Assembly (NCBI GenBank): GCA_029465975.1
Contig: CM055728.1
Span: 2,058,012 to 2,122,011 of the forward strand
DNA: 64,000 nucleotides
Reading direction: 5' to 3'
From: Dallia pectoralis
Lineage: Eukaryota > Chordata > Actinopteri > Esociformes > Umbridae
Within the stretch, counting starts at the first letter, position 1. Each line of letters begins with the position of its first letter. Below are positions 21,280 to 33,074 of this stretch, piece by piece. The notes below the pieces were generated by a model. That model was not told where the DNA came from, made no database searches, and saw only the letters and a list, made by a program, of their open reading frames with translations. Made by a program: the position numbers and the translations under genes.

Positions 21280-24200
21280 TGGCCCCCAGTGCCCCCTCTT
21301 CTGTCTGGTGTCCAGTGCCCCCTCTTCTGTCTGGTGTCCAGTGCCCCCTCTTTTGTCTGGTGTCCAGTGCCCCCTCTTCTGTCCAGTGCCCCCTCTTCTG
21401 TCTGGTGTCCAGTGCCCCCTCTTTTGTCTGGTGTCCAGTGCCCCCTCTTCTGTCCAGTGCCCCCTCTTCTGTCCGGTGTCCAGTGCCCCCTCTTCTGTCC
21501 GGTGTCCAGTGTCCCCTCTTCTGTCCGGTGTCCAGTGCCCCCTCCTCTGTCCGGTGTCCAGTGCCCCCTCTTCTGTCCGGTGTCCAGTGCCCCCTCTTCT
21601 GTCTGGTGTCCAGTGCCCCCTCTTCTGTCCGGTGTCCAGTGCCCCCTCTTCTGTCCGGTGTCCAGTGCCCCCTCTTCTGTCAGGTGTCCAGTACCCCCTC
21701 TTCTGTCCAGTGTCCAGTGCCCCCTCTTCTGTCTGGTGTCCAGTGCCCCCTCTTCTGTCTGGTGTCCAGTGCCCCCTCTTCTGTCTGGTGTCCAGTGCCC
21801 CCTCTTCTGTCCGGTGTCCAGTGCCCCCTCTTCTGTCTGGTGTCCAGTGCCCCCTCTTCTGTCTGGTGTCCAGTGCCCCCTCTTCTGTCTGGTGTCCAGT
21901 GCCCCCTCTTCTGTCTGGTGTCCAGTGCCCCCTCTTCTGTCTGGTGTCCAGTGTCCCCTCTTCTGTCAGGTGTCCAGTGCCCCCTCTTCTGTCTGGTGTC
22001 CAGTGCCCCCTCTTCTGTCCGGTGTCCAGTGCCCCCTCTTCTGTCCGGTGTCCAGTGCCCCCTCTTCTGTCAGGTGTCCAGTGCCCCCTCTTCTGTCCGG
22101 TGTCCAGTGCCCCCTCCTCTGTCCGGTGTCCAGTGCCCCCTCTTCTGTCCGGTGTCCAGTGCCCCCTCTTCTGTCTGGTGTCCAGTGCCCCCTCTTCTGT
22201 CCGGTGTCCAGTGCCCCCTCTTCTGTCCGGTGTCCAGTGCCCCCTCTTCTGTCTGGTGTCCAGTGCCCCCTCTTCTGTCTGGTGTCCAGTGCCCCCTCTT
22301 CTGTCTGGTGTCCAGTGCCCCCTCTTCTGTCTGGTGTCCAGTGCCGCCTCTTCTGTCGGGTGTCCAGTGCCCCCTCTTCTGTCTGGTGTCCAGTGCCCCC
22401 TCTTCTGTCCGGTGTCCAGTGCCCCCTCTTCTGTCCGGTGTCCAGTGTCCCCTCTTCTGTCCGGTGTCCAGTGCCCCCTCTTCTGTCCGGTGTCCAGTGC
22501 CCCCTCTTCTGTCAGGTGTCCAGTGCCCCCTCCTCTGTCTAGTGTCCAGTGCCCCCTCTTCTGTCAGGTGTCCAGTGCCCCCTCTTCTGTCCGGTGTCCA
22601 GTGCCCCCTCTTCTGTCCGGTGTCCAGTGCCCCCTCTTCTGTCTGGTGTCCAGTGCCCCCTCTTCTGTCCGGTGTCCAGTGCCCCCTCTTCTGTCTGGTG
22701 TCCAGTGCCCCCTCCTCTGTCTGGTGTCCAGTGCCCCCTCTTCTGTCCGGTGTCCAGTGCCCCCTCTTCTGTCCGGTGTCCAGTGCCCCCTCTTCTGTCT
22801 GGTGTCCAGTGCCCCCTCTTCTGTCCGGTGTCCAGTGCCCCCTCTTCTGTCTGGTGTCCAGTGCCCTCTTCTGTCCGGTGTCCAGTGCCCCCTCTTCTGT
22901 CCGGTGTCCAGTGCCCCCTCCTCTGTCCGGTGTCCAGTGCCCTCTTCTGTCCGGTGTCCAGTGCCCCCTCTTCTGTCCGGTGTCCAGTGCCCCCTCCTCT
23001 GTCCGGTGTCCAGTGCCCCCTCTTCTGTCCAGTGTCCCCTCTTCTGTCCGGTGTCCAGTGCCCCCTCTTCTGTCTGGTGTCCAGTGCCCCCTCTTCTGTC
23101 CGGTGTCCAGTGCCCCCTCTTCTGTCTGGTGTCCAGTGCCCCCTCTTCTGTCCGGTGTCCAGTGCCCCCTCTTCTGTCCGGTGTCCAGTGCCCCCTCTTC
23201 TGTCCGGTGTCCAGTGCCCCCTCCTCTGTCCGGTGTCCAGTGCCCCCTCTTCTGTCTGGTGTCCAGTGCCCCCTCTTCTGTCCGGTGTCCAGTGCCCCCT
23301 CTTCTGTCCAGTGCCCCCTCTTCTGTCCGGTGTCCAGTGCCCCCTCCTCTGTCCGGTGTCCAGTGCCCCCTCTTCTGTCCGGTGTCCAGTGCCCCCTCCT
23401 CTGTCCGGTGTCCAGTGCCCCCTCTTCTGTCCAGTGTCCCCTCTTCTGTCCGGTGTCCAGTGCCCCCTCTTCTGTCTGGTGTCCAGTGCCCCCTCTTCTG
23501 TCCGGTGTCCAGTGCCCCCTCTTCTGTCTGGTGTCCAGTGCCCCCTCTTCTGTCCGGTGTCCAGTGCCCCCTCTTCTGTCCGGTGTCCAGTGCCCCCTCC
23601 TCTGTCCGGTGTCCAGTGCCCCCTCTTCTGTCTGGTGTCCAGTGCCCCCTCTTCTGTCCGGTGTCCAGTGCCCCCTCTTCTGTCCAGTGCCCCCTCTTCT
23701 GTCCGGTGTCCAGTGCCCCCTCTTCTGTCCAGTGCCCCCTCTTCTGTCCGGTGTCCAGTGCCCCCTCCTCTGTCCGGTGTCCAGTGCCCCCTCTTCTGTC
23801 CGGTGTCCAGTGCCCCCTCTTCTGTCCGGTGTCCAGTGCCCCCTCCTCTGTCCGGTGTCCAGTGCCCCCTCCTCTGTCCGGTGTCCAGTGCCCCCTCTTC
23901 TGTCCGGTGTCCAGTGTCCCCTCTTCTGTCTGGTGTCCAGTGCCCCCTCTTCTGTCTGGTGTCCAGTGCCCCCTCTTCTGTCTGGTGTCCAGTGCCCTCT
24001 TCTGTCCGGTGTCCAGTGCCCCCTCTTCTGTCCGGTGTCCAGTGCCCCCTCCTCTGTCCGGTGTCCAGTGCCCTCTTCTGTCCGGTGTCCAGTGCCCCCT
24101 CTTCTGTCCGGTGTCCAGTGCCCCCTCCTCTGTCCGGTGTCCAGTGCCCCCTCTTCTGTCCAGTGTCCCCTCTTCTGTCCGGTGTCCAGTGCCCCCTCTT

Positions 24201-27200
24201 CTGTCCGGTGTCCAGTGCCCCCTCTTCTGTCTGGTGTCCAGTGCCCCCTCTTCTGTCCGGTGTCCAGTGCCCCCTCTTCTGTCCGGTGTCCAGTGCCCCC
24301 TCCTCTGTCCGGTGTCCAGTGCCCCCTCTTCTGTCCGGTGTCCAGTGCCCCCTCCTCTGTCCGGTGTCCAGTGCCCCCTCTTCTGTCTGGTGTCCAGTGC
24401 CCCCTCTTCTGTCCGGTGTCCAGTGCCCCCTCTTCTGTCCAGTGCCCCCTCTTCTGTCCGGTGTCCAGTGCCCCCTCCTCTGTCCGGTGTCCAGTGCCCC
24501 CTCTTCTGTCCGGTGTCCAGTGCCCCCTCCTCTGTCCGGTGTCCAGTGCCCCCTCCTCTGTCCGGTGTCCAGTGCCCCCTCTTCTGTCCGGTGTCCAGTG
24601 TCCCCTCTTCTGTCTGGTGTCCAGTGCCCCCTCTTCTGTCCGGTGTCCAGTGCCCCCTCTTCTGTCCGGTGTCCAGTGCCCCCTCTTCTGTCCGGTGTCC
24701 AGTGTCCCCTCTTCTGTCTGGTGTCCAGTGCCCCCTCTTCTGTCCGGTGTCCAGTGCCCCCTCCTCTGTCCGGTGTCCAGTGCCCCCTCTTCTGTCTGGT
24801 GTCCAGTGCCCTCTTCTGTCCGGTGTCCAGTGCCCCCTCTTCTGTCCGGTGTCCAGTGCCCCCTCCTCTGTCCGGTGTCCAGTGCCCTCTTCTGTCCGGT
24901 GTCCAGTGCCCCCTCTTCTGTCCGGTGTCCAGTGCCCTCCTCTGTCCGGTGTCCAGTGCCCCCTCTTCTGTCCAGTGTCCCTCTTCTGTCCGGTGTCCAG
25001 TGCCCCCTCTTCTGTCTGGTGTCCAGTGCCCCCTCTTCTGTCTGGTGTCCAGTGCCCCCTCTTCTGTCTGGTGTCCAGTGCCCCCTCTTCTGTCTGGTGT
25101 CCAGTGCCCCCTCTTCTGTCCGGTGTCCAGTGCCCCCTCTTCTGTCCGGTGTCCAGTGCCCCCTCCTCTGTCCGGTGTCCAGTGCCCCCTCTTCTGTCTG
25201 GTGTCCAGTGCCCCCTCCTCTGTCCGGTGTCCAGTGCCCCCTCTTCTGTCTGGTGTCCAGTGCCCCCTCTTCTGTCCGGTGTCCAGTGCCCCCTCTTCTG
25301 TCCAGTGCCCCCTCTTCTGTCCGGTGTCCAGTGCCCCCTCCTCTGTCCGGTGTCCAGTGCCCCCTCTTCTGTCCGGTGTCCAGTGCCCCCTCCTCTGTCC
25401 GGTGTCCAGTGCCCCCTCCTCTGTCCGGTGTCCAGTGCCCCCTCTTCTGTCCGGTGTCCAGTGTCCCTCTTCTGTCTGGTGTCCAGTGCCCCCTCTTCTG
25501 TCTGGTGTCCAGTGCCCCCTCTTCTGTCCGGTGTCCAGTGCCCCCTCTTCTGTCCGGTGTCCAGTGCCCCTCTTCTGTCCGGTGTCCAGTGCCCCTCTTC
25601 TGTCCGGTGTCCAGTGCCCCCTCTTCTGTCCGGTGTCCAGTGCCCCCTCCTCTGTCCGGTGTCCAGTGCCCCCTCCTCTGTCCGGTGTCCAGTGCCCCCT
25701 CCTCTGTCCGGTGTCCAGTGCCCCCTCTTCTGTCCGGTGTCCAGTGTCCCCTCTTCTGTCTGGTGTCCAGTGCCCCCTCTTCTGTCCGGTGTCCAGTGCC
25801 CCCTCTTCTGTCCGGTGTCCAGTGCCCCCTCTTCTGTCCGGTGTCCAGTGCCCCCTCTTCTGTCCGGTGTCCAGTGCCCCCTCTTCTGTCCGGTGTCCAG
25901 TGCCCCCTCCTCTGTCCGGTGTCCAGTGCCCCCTCTTCTGTCTGGTGTCCAGTGCCCCCTCTTCTGTCTGGTGTCCAGTGCCCCCTCTTCTGTCCAGTGC
26001 CCCCTCTTCTGTCCGGTGTCCAGTGCCCCCTCTTCTGTCCGGTGTCCAGTACCCCCTCTTCTGTCCGGTGTCCAGTGCCCCCTCTTCTGTCAGGTGTCCA
26101 GTGCCCCCTCTTCTGTCAGGTGTCCAGTGCCCCCTCTTCTGTCAGGTGTCCAGTGCCCCCTCTTCTGTCCGGTGTCCAGTGCCCCCTCTTCTGTCCGGTG
26201 TCCAGTGCCCCCTCTTCTGTCAGGTGTCCAGTGCCCCCTCTTCTGTCTGGTGTCCAGTGCCCCCTCTTCTGTCTGGTGTCCAGTGCCCCCTCTTCTGTCC
26301 AGTGCCCCCTCTTCTGTCCGGTGTCGAGTGCCCCCTCTTCTGTCTGGTGTCCAGTGCCCTCTTATGTCCGGTGTCCAGTGCCCCCTCCTCTGTCCGGTGT
26401 CCAGTGCCCCCTCTTCTGTCCGGCGTCCAGTGCCCCCTCTTCTGTCCGGTGTCCAGTGCCCCCTCTTCTGTCCAGTGCCCCCTCTTCTGTCTAGTGTCCA
26501 GTGCCCCCTCTTCTGTCTGGTGTCCAGTGCCCTCTTCTGTCTGGTGTCCAGTGCCCCCTCCTCTGTCCGGTGTCCAGTGCCCCCTCTTCTGTCCGGTGTC
26601 CAGTGCCCCCTCTTCTGTCCGGTGTCCAGTGCCCCCTCTTCTGTCCGGTGTCCAGTGCCCCCTCTTCTGTCCGGTGTCCAGTGCCCCCTCTTCTGTCCGG
26701 TGTCCAGTGCCCCCTCTTCTGTCCAGTGCCCCCTCTTCTGTCCGGTGTCCAGTGCCCCCTCTTCTGTCCGGTGTCCAGTGCCCCCTCCTCTGTCCGGTGT
26801 CCAGTGCCCCCTCTTCTGTCCGGTGTCCAGTGCCCCCTCTTCTGTCCGGTGTCCAGTGCCCCCTCTTCTGTCCAGTGCCCTCTCTTCTGTCCGGTGTCCA
26901 GTGCCCCCTCTTCTGTCCAGTGCCCCCTCTTCTGTCTAGTGTCCAGTGCCCCCTCTTCTGTCCAGTGCCCCCTCTTCTGTCCGGTGTCCAGTGCCCCCTC
27001 TTCTGTCCAGTGCCCCCTCTTCTGTCTGGTGTCCAGTGCCCCCTCTTCTGTCCAGTGCCCCCTCTTCTGTCTGGTGTCCAGTGCCCCCTCTTCTGTCCAG
27101 TGCCCCCTCTTCTGTCCAGTGCCCCCTCTTCTGTCTAGTGTCCAGTGCCCCCTCTTCTGTCTAGTGTCCAGTGCCCCCTCTTCTGTCCGGTGTCCAGTGC

Positions 27201-27935
27201 CCCCACTCCTGTCCAGTGCCCCCTCTTCTGTCCAGTGCCCCCTCTTCTGTCCGGTGTCCAGTGCCCCCTCTTCTGTCTAGTGTCCAGTGCCCCCTCTTCT
27301 GTCTGGTGTCCAGTGCCCCCTCTTCTGTCCAGTGCCCCCTCTTCTGTCTGGTGTCCAGTGCCCCCTCTTCTGTCCAGTGCCCCCTCTTCTGTCTAGTGTC
27401 CAGTGCCCCCTCCTCTGTCAGGTGTCCAATGCCCCCTCTTCTGTCCGGTGTCCAGTGCCCCCTCTTCTGTCCAGTGCCCCCTCTTCTGTCTGGTGTCCAG
27501 TGCCCCCTCTTCTGTCCAGTGCCCCCTCTTCTGTCTAGTGTCCAGTGCCCCCTCTTCTGTCTGGTGTCCAGTGCCCCCTCTTCTGTCTGGTGTCCAGTGC
27601 CCCCTCTTCTGTCCAGTGCCCCCTCTTCTGTCTGGTGTCCAGTTCCCCTCTTCTGTCCAGTGCCCCCTCTTCTGTCTAGTGTCCAGTGCCCCCTCTTCTG
27701 TCCAGTGCCCCCTGTCCAGTGCCCCCTCTTCTGTCCAGTGCCAGTGCCCTCTTCTGTCTGGTGTCCAGTGCCCCCTCTTCTGTCCAGTGCCCCCTCTTCT
27801 GTCTGGTGTCCAGTGCCCCCTCTTCTGTCCAGTGCCCCCTCTTCTGTCTAGTGTCCAGTGCCCCCTCCTCTGTCAGGTGTCCAGTGCCCCCTCTTCTGTC
27901 CGGTGTCCAGTGCCCCCTCTTCTGTCCAGTGCTCC
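21280..27935. repeat. 26-bp (and 19-bp) minisatellite, 6.6 kb
   Basis: The main unit is CCAGTGCCCCCTCTTCTGTC plus YGGTGT (26 bp). A shorter unit lacks the YGGTGTC step and becomes commoner toward 27935. The plus strand is pyrimidine-rich; the minus strand has GGGGG runs every unit. The unit has no stop codon in any plus frame, so frames up to 1,874 codons stay open; these are array products. Some 25-bp and 23-bp units (CCCTC lost bases) shift phase. It lies in element B. Confidence 0.97.
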
Positions 27936-28000
27936 CCTCTTGGCCATAAGGCAACCAATGGAAGCTTCTGTGATCCCGGGTTGTGACTTCTGGATGGCAC
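27936..28000 (-). other. Exon-like start directly adjoining the 26-bp array
   Basis: On the minus strand a strong acceptor (GTTATATTTTTCAG) precedes GTGCCATCCAGAAGTCACAA, and the open frame runs straight into the array. The array has no GT dinucleotide on the minus strand, so the next donor candidate (AAG-GTAGGAG) lies beyond its far end at about 21279. This may be a former exon of a gene carried by element B whose 3' part was replaced by the array. Function unknown. Confidence 0.35.
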
Positions 28001-28597
28001 CTGAAAAATATAACAGCAATTGCCATTTACCTTCACATACTGATGAAATAAAACATGATCTAGAGAATAGAGCTATATGTGATGTAGGTGCACAAATAGA
28101 AAATGTAATTACCCATCATGACATTATAAAGATCCATTCTTCTGAATAGCAGCTTGTCACCAGTCCCATCCATATTCATTATGGACATGAGGCTATTTGT
28201 GAGCACTCTGTTAATAAAAATGGGAATAAACAAAGTTATACATGCTGTACAGCAAGAAATGTGAAATAATGTCCAGAAGTACATGCCTGTGTGCGCACGT
28301 GTGTGGCTAACCGCTCGGCTAACAGTGATGCGTCAGACTACTAGTTACTGCACAGACACGAGAAGAGTGTCTGATCGTATCTAGCTCTAACTCTGAAAAA
28401 GCTAATTTCACAACATTTTGGCGTACTCATTTAAGAGTATGTATGTAGTCCATAGATTTTAAGGTATTGCTCTCATGTGAGACAGCAAGTACAGCACTCA
28501 CTTTTGGAACTCTGAATGTCAGACCAAGCAATATCACATATTTTGTACAATAATGTTTTTTCAATGCAGCTGCTATTTTTGTTTAGAAAACACTTAC

Positions 28598-28828
28598 TTT
28601 TCTCTTCCATTGGGAAGACATTTTCTCTATGGTTAGATCTGTGTTCTCTCTCACGGCTTGGTGTTTCCAGGGTGCTGGACCTGGAACATTTGTCTGGTCT
28701 TTCCAGGGTGCTGGACCTGTAATGATTGTGTGGTGTTTCCCTGGTGTGCTCTTGACCAATCACTTGACGGCTGGAACTGAGCATGGAGCTGGACTTGGAT
28801 TTCTTTGGTGGCGGTGGCAGGGAGGGGC
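28598..28828 (-). CDS. Exon-like ORF, unknown proline/serine-rich protein
   Basis: 231 bp are flanked by an acceptor (ATCAAACAG) and a near-perfect donor (AAAA-GTAAGTG). The open frame of 76 codons reads PSLPPPPKKSKSSSMLSSS, then a three-fold degenerate motif with TPHNHYRSSTLERPDK and RSSTLETP, and ends NVFPMEEK. I do not recognise the protein. It is basic, low-complexity and internally repeated (about 42 bp). It lies in element B on the same strand as the rplp0 fragment and the acceptor at 28000. It could be an exon of a gene encoded by the element or a captured host exon. Confidence 0.4.
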
Positions 28829-30080
28829 CTGTTTGATCGCAAACATTGAGACAATTTTAGGCAACTGACTTAGCAAAAGCAATCAGCATGATGATGTTAT
28901 TCATTTGTTGTTGTAGGACAAGGAAAGAAATATGTAAAATAACATGGATGGCTGCCATTGCAACTTACATCTTATTCAAATCTGCATGTGACTGCTGGTG
29001 CGCTGAAAATAATCGAAAATATTTCACATACTTAGAAAATAAAGTTACATTCAATCATTGTTAATTTGTTAAATCCAAATTAAAATAAACACTTCTTACA
29101 AAATTGTACAATTCAAATATTATAAGTCATAAGGATATTTTATTACCACTACAAGAACTTACATTTTCCAAGGAGATTCTTCTCATATACATAGTAGGCA
29201 ATGTTTACCATAGGGTTATAACTAACAATTATTTTGGTAGTCAACAAATCTGTCACAGACGCATGCACACACGCGCACACACAGACACATACGCGCACAA
29301 CCACCCACACACGCATGCACGTCAAATTTGACCGTGAAATTGAAAGGGGTAACAACTAACAGTGTTTTTAACAACTAACACAGTCACCTTTCTTACAAAA
29401 TGTATTATAATGTCTTGTAAATACATTTAGAATCCCACATGAACGTTTAATATGGTATTTACATTCAATGTTATACATGAATCTCATGTTTTTACCTGCA
29501 ATATGCCGTTTAAACGGTACAGTTAAGCTAACCTCAGGTAAAGTTAGCTAGCTAGCTCAAGGAGTGAAATTATTCGACATCATTTGGAAAATAACACCCA
29601 TTAAAAAGGTATTAACCGGTGTATAAGACGGTGTATTAAGAACAACAATAGCAAGATAGTTGGTTACTTACCAGGATTTGGAAGTGAAACATTTAGAGTT
29701 TCTAAAAGTAATGTCTCTCGGCTGGAGAGCAGCATGGTGACTGTGATCGGCTGGTGAGCAGACTGGTGACTGTGATTGGCTGGTGAGCAGACTGGTGACT
29801 GTGTGAGCGGTAACGTGGATCTGATAATGTTCCGCCCAATATGGCCAGGATGTGACACCATTTTGTAGACAATTAGTCCGTGATGATTATTTAACAAATC
29901 AGCTTCAATAACAGATTAAATTGACCTTTTATAGTGTATGCAATTAGTGTCTGCTGTCATTTTAAACGTAAAAATATTAACATGATTTAATAAATAAAAA
30001 CACACATGCAAAATACATATCCACAACTTTCAAGATCATTCTAGGTCTTCGATGTTAAAAATGAGTTGCATTGACTTTTA
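28829..30080. other. Element B right interior, microsatellite and short repeats
   Basis: Holds an (AC)n-rich tract at 29262-29315, AGCTAGCTAGCT at 29546-29556, and about three copies of CTGGTGACTGTGATTGGCTG at 29734-29805. No recognised gene. Confidence 0.45.
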
Positions 30081-30499
30081 CTTTTTCTGACATTTCAGAC
30101 ATTGTTTTGACATCAATTTGACATCAATTTGACGTCGTATTTCCTGACATCAAATCAACATCAATTTAATGTCAATGATATTGACCTGTGATGTAAGGAC
30201 CAAAAAAAACATGTCAGAATGATACCTTTGTTGGGTCTCTTTACAACCACAAGGAAATAATTACAGAATATAATGAAAACATATATATTCATGCATGTCA
30301 AACATGGTGGTCAAAATTTTGACCATTTGTTGACGTCAAATTGACGTCATGGTGCCCGCTGGGAATGGAAGGACAGACAATTAAATTGAAGCAACTAAAT
30401 ATGCTAGTGCACTTTGTTTAAAAAATATGAATTCCGGACAAAGTGGCTTGTAAAAATATAAGTGGCAGGTGCAGTGTTTCTCTACACAAATAAAAATTA

Positions 30500-30575
30500 T
30501 TGATGTGGCCGCAGGGGACGAGATCCAGCGACCTACGGCTCCACAGGCGAGCGCACATCCCACCACTCTATATAA
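30500..30575 (-). repeat. Possible tRNA-like remnant
   Basis: The minus strand reads GAGTGGTGGGATGTGCGCTC, then GCCTGTGGAGCCGTAGGTCG, then CTGGATCTCGTCCCC, in the order of tRNA A-box, anticodon arm and B-box. The match is weak. It lies in element A outside element B. Confidence 0.3.
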
Positions 30576-31261
30576 GGATATGCATTGGGAAGGCGAGTAG
30601 CAGCATCACCACGGTCGCTACAATGTTAACAAATGAAGTTGTGTTATCATTGACATGGCAACGTAAATAACACTTACACCCACCCCACCCCCCAATTGAT
30701 ATCGCAATGTAATAAATCCGCCGCCCCCCCCCTTCAAAATCTCCCGGATTTTGAAAACCAAATGTTGGCAGGTATGCAGTTAGGCTGAATTAATTTAATT
30801 ACAAACACATTAAACAGGATTATGAAATAAACAATTATAAAATTACGAACATTTGAACGATTTATTGACGTTTGCATTATTTTGAACATCGGTCAACTAC
30901 ATTAAACTTCCCAGCCAGAGTTTCTAATGACACGCCCACGTCGCATCTGCAATGACACCAGTTAACATGATCACCAGTTAAAATAAGAAATGTGTGTCTA
31001 CTGTTCAATATTATGTTGAATTATTTTCAAATTGCTAATAATCCAAGTGCTAGGATGTATTCTTTTTGTCAACACAATGTGTGTATGTGCCTTATCGTTA
31101 TGGTTTGATGTGTATTGTATGTGTAAATTCTGACTATGTTCTTGAATAAAAAAAAAATATAATAATAAAAAACAAAATTATCACCAGTTAAAACGTAAAC
31201 CCGGAACTTGATAGCTGGATGTTGGTTGGAGTTGAGACAGAATTGATTGCTTTTCCTTGGT

Positions 31262-31470
31262 ATCCCGGATGTTGATTCTGAATTTCTGACACTGAATTTT
31301 TTTGCACTGAATTTCTGACACTGAATTGTTTTACACTGAATTTCTAACACTGAATTTTTTTTTGCACTGAATTTCTAACACTGAATTTTTAGACACTGAA
31401 TCTTGTATGCAAATAAATTCAGTGCTAGAAATTCAGTTTCAGAATCTGGTGAGACAGATTTTCTTCCATA
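31262..31470. repeat. 29-bp repeat and conserved short ORF, right arm of element A
   Basis: Inverted counterpart of 19120-19375. It has TTTCTGACACTGAATTTTTT-type copies, then the minus-strand ORF with GRKSVSPDSETEFLALNLFA. The identity of this peptide in both arms reflects the inverted repeat and does not prove a protein. Confidence 0.85.
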
Positions 31471-31475
31471 CTTGG

Positions 31476-33070
31476 TCAAATGGTAATTATCACACTGCGC
31501 AAGACGTGCTGTGTTGATTATTTTAATATGACTATATGTAACTACCATTTTTGTATAACAATTGCTAAGGATGTACTTTTTTTGTAACAAACATAGCAGC
31601 TATAGATGTATTACCGTAGTACACTACATCTGTTACCTAACGTGCTACTGTCCGGTAGCTAGGTAGATATTGGCTAGCTACGGTAACTATGTAGGTAGAT
31701 ATTTGGCTCGCTAGTACGGTAACGCGGATATTTTGTTAACATCGTTAGACAGTATAGCTAGTCCATTGCAGTACATGGATACTACATTCCAGACTGCATA
31801 GTCAACCAGCATTATGCAATTTAAAAAAGCAAGCAATTAGTAACACTGTATGATGGGACGTTAAGTGATTATTCCAGGGAGACGTAACCATAGCAAACAC
31901 AACAGATTCAAGTGTCATGCCTTATTTAGGACCATTGTTACCACTCATGCTATTTGTTTTTAACAGACAGCAACTCTTCCTTCTTCAACCTTCTCTATAT
32001 AATACGTAGGACATGGAAGACTGGACCACTGTCAGATGAACCCAGCAGTGGAGTCAGCATGCCACCTGTTGAATGCCCCTGAGGGAGGAAGATATGACCA
32101 GCCATAGGACAGCACATTCTCAGTCCTACAGCAGAGACATTTACATGGGTGTACTAAACTATGTTTTAGTTCACATAGAGTCGGGTTAAACAAGCCAAAT
32201 GTGTAAATATAGGTAGCACGAGTGTTTGAGAATGTATTAAAGCAACTACATGTTTTTTTCATAGTATTTTTATTTTTGCATGAACAAAATAATGTCAGAA
32301 ATTGCATTAATACTACTCTCATTTGTAATTTCGAAAATATGTCTGTGTTATTTAAAACAATATACTTGTATCTCAGATGTCTTTTAACACCAATGTGATT
32401 AATAAACTGTTATTGCAGAAGTAACTTCTAATCAATGTCTAAATAAGCACAACTACTTAGTATACTAAACCCTGCCATGTCCAGGTCAACAGAAGTAGAT
32501 GGTCCCTGTTGCTGCAGCTTCCTTACTTTTGCTGGCACTAAGCTGTACTTGGCTTGGTCAGTTTCAGGTTCTGTGTCTGTCTGCTACAACACTGGAATTG
32601 TACTCATCATTCTGGTAAAAAAGTATCCAAAAATGTTTTGTAGTTAGATACGTAATTTCCAATTTAACAATTCAAAATCCGAAAATGTTCCTGCAATGCT
32701 AAATATGTCTAAATCCAGTCAGCATTATGGAAATAAGATTCTCTTTATAACGTCATGCTAAAAACAGAAGCAAGTTGCGTTACGAGAGTAACAATAAAAA
32801 TGACAAATGCTCCTGTTGCAGAAATCGGGTTTGAATCTATAGCTTAAATATGTAAAAACGGTCAGAGAAGAAACTTTCCATTCATTGTCTGGTGTATTCT
32901 AATGCAATCCAGAGTTACCCAAACTAAATGTGGGTACATATCTAAACATTTTAAACCAATATAGCAAGAACAACCGTAGCTGTGATCCGTGTCTTTCAGC
33001 TGTATCGAACGCCATTTTGGCCATCAGATTGCTACTGGGTCTACTAACTGTCACTCAAACGTGCTCTTAT
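31476..33070. other. Right-arm-specific part of element A
   Basis: This 1.6 kb separates two blocks that are contiguous in the left arm. No protein is recognised; the open frame at 32032-32322 is cysteine-rich by chance as far as I can tell. It could be original element sequence lost from the left arm. Confidence 0.4.
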
Positions 33071-33074
33071 TAAC

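Larger units (their letters stand above)
19695..30363. mobile_element. 10.7-kb element B with CCCAGYGGGCACC inverted ends, nested in A
   Basis: The left end CCCAGTGGGCACCTTGACGT at 19695 and the right end, in reverse complement, CCCAGCGGGCACCATGACGT (ending at 30363) are inverted repeats. Both subterminal regions are rich in TTGACGTCAA and TTTGACATCAA motifs (19710-20030 and 30080-30350). No clear target duplication longer than AA is seen. The interior holds an rplp0 fragment (20466-20687), the 26-bp array (21280-27935), and exon-like minus-strand ORFs (28598-28828 and near 28000). No transposase was recognised. Confidence 0.68.

Noticed and set aside
21079..27851. Open frames of up to 1,874 codons on the plus strand
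   Set aside because: They consist only of the 26/19-bp repeat translated in three frames (PVSSAPSSVRCPVPPLLSG type). The unit has no stop codon, there are no domains, and all three frames are equally open.
32032..32322. Cysteine-rich minus-strand frame
   Set aside because: No spacing pattern of a known zinc-binding or secreted family, no signal peptide, and no counterpart in the left arm of element A.
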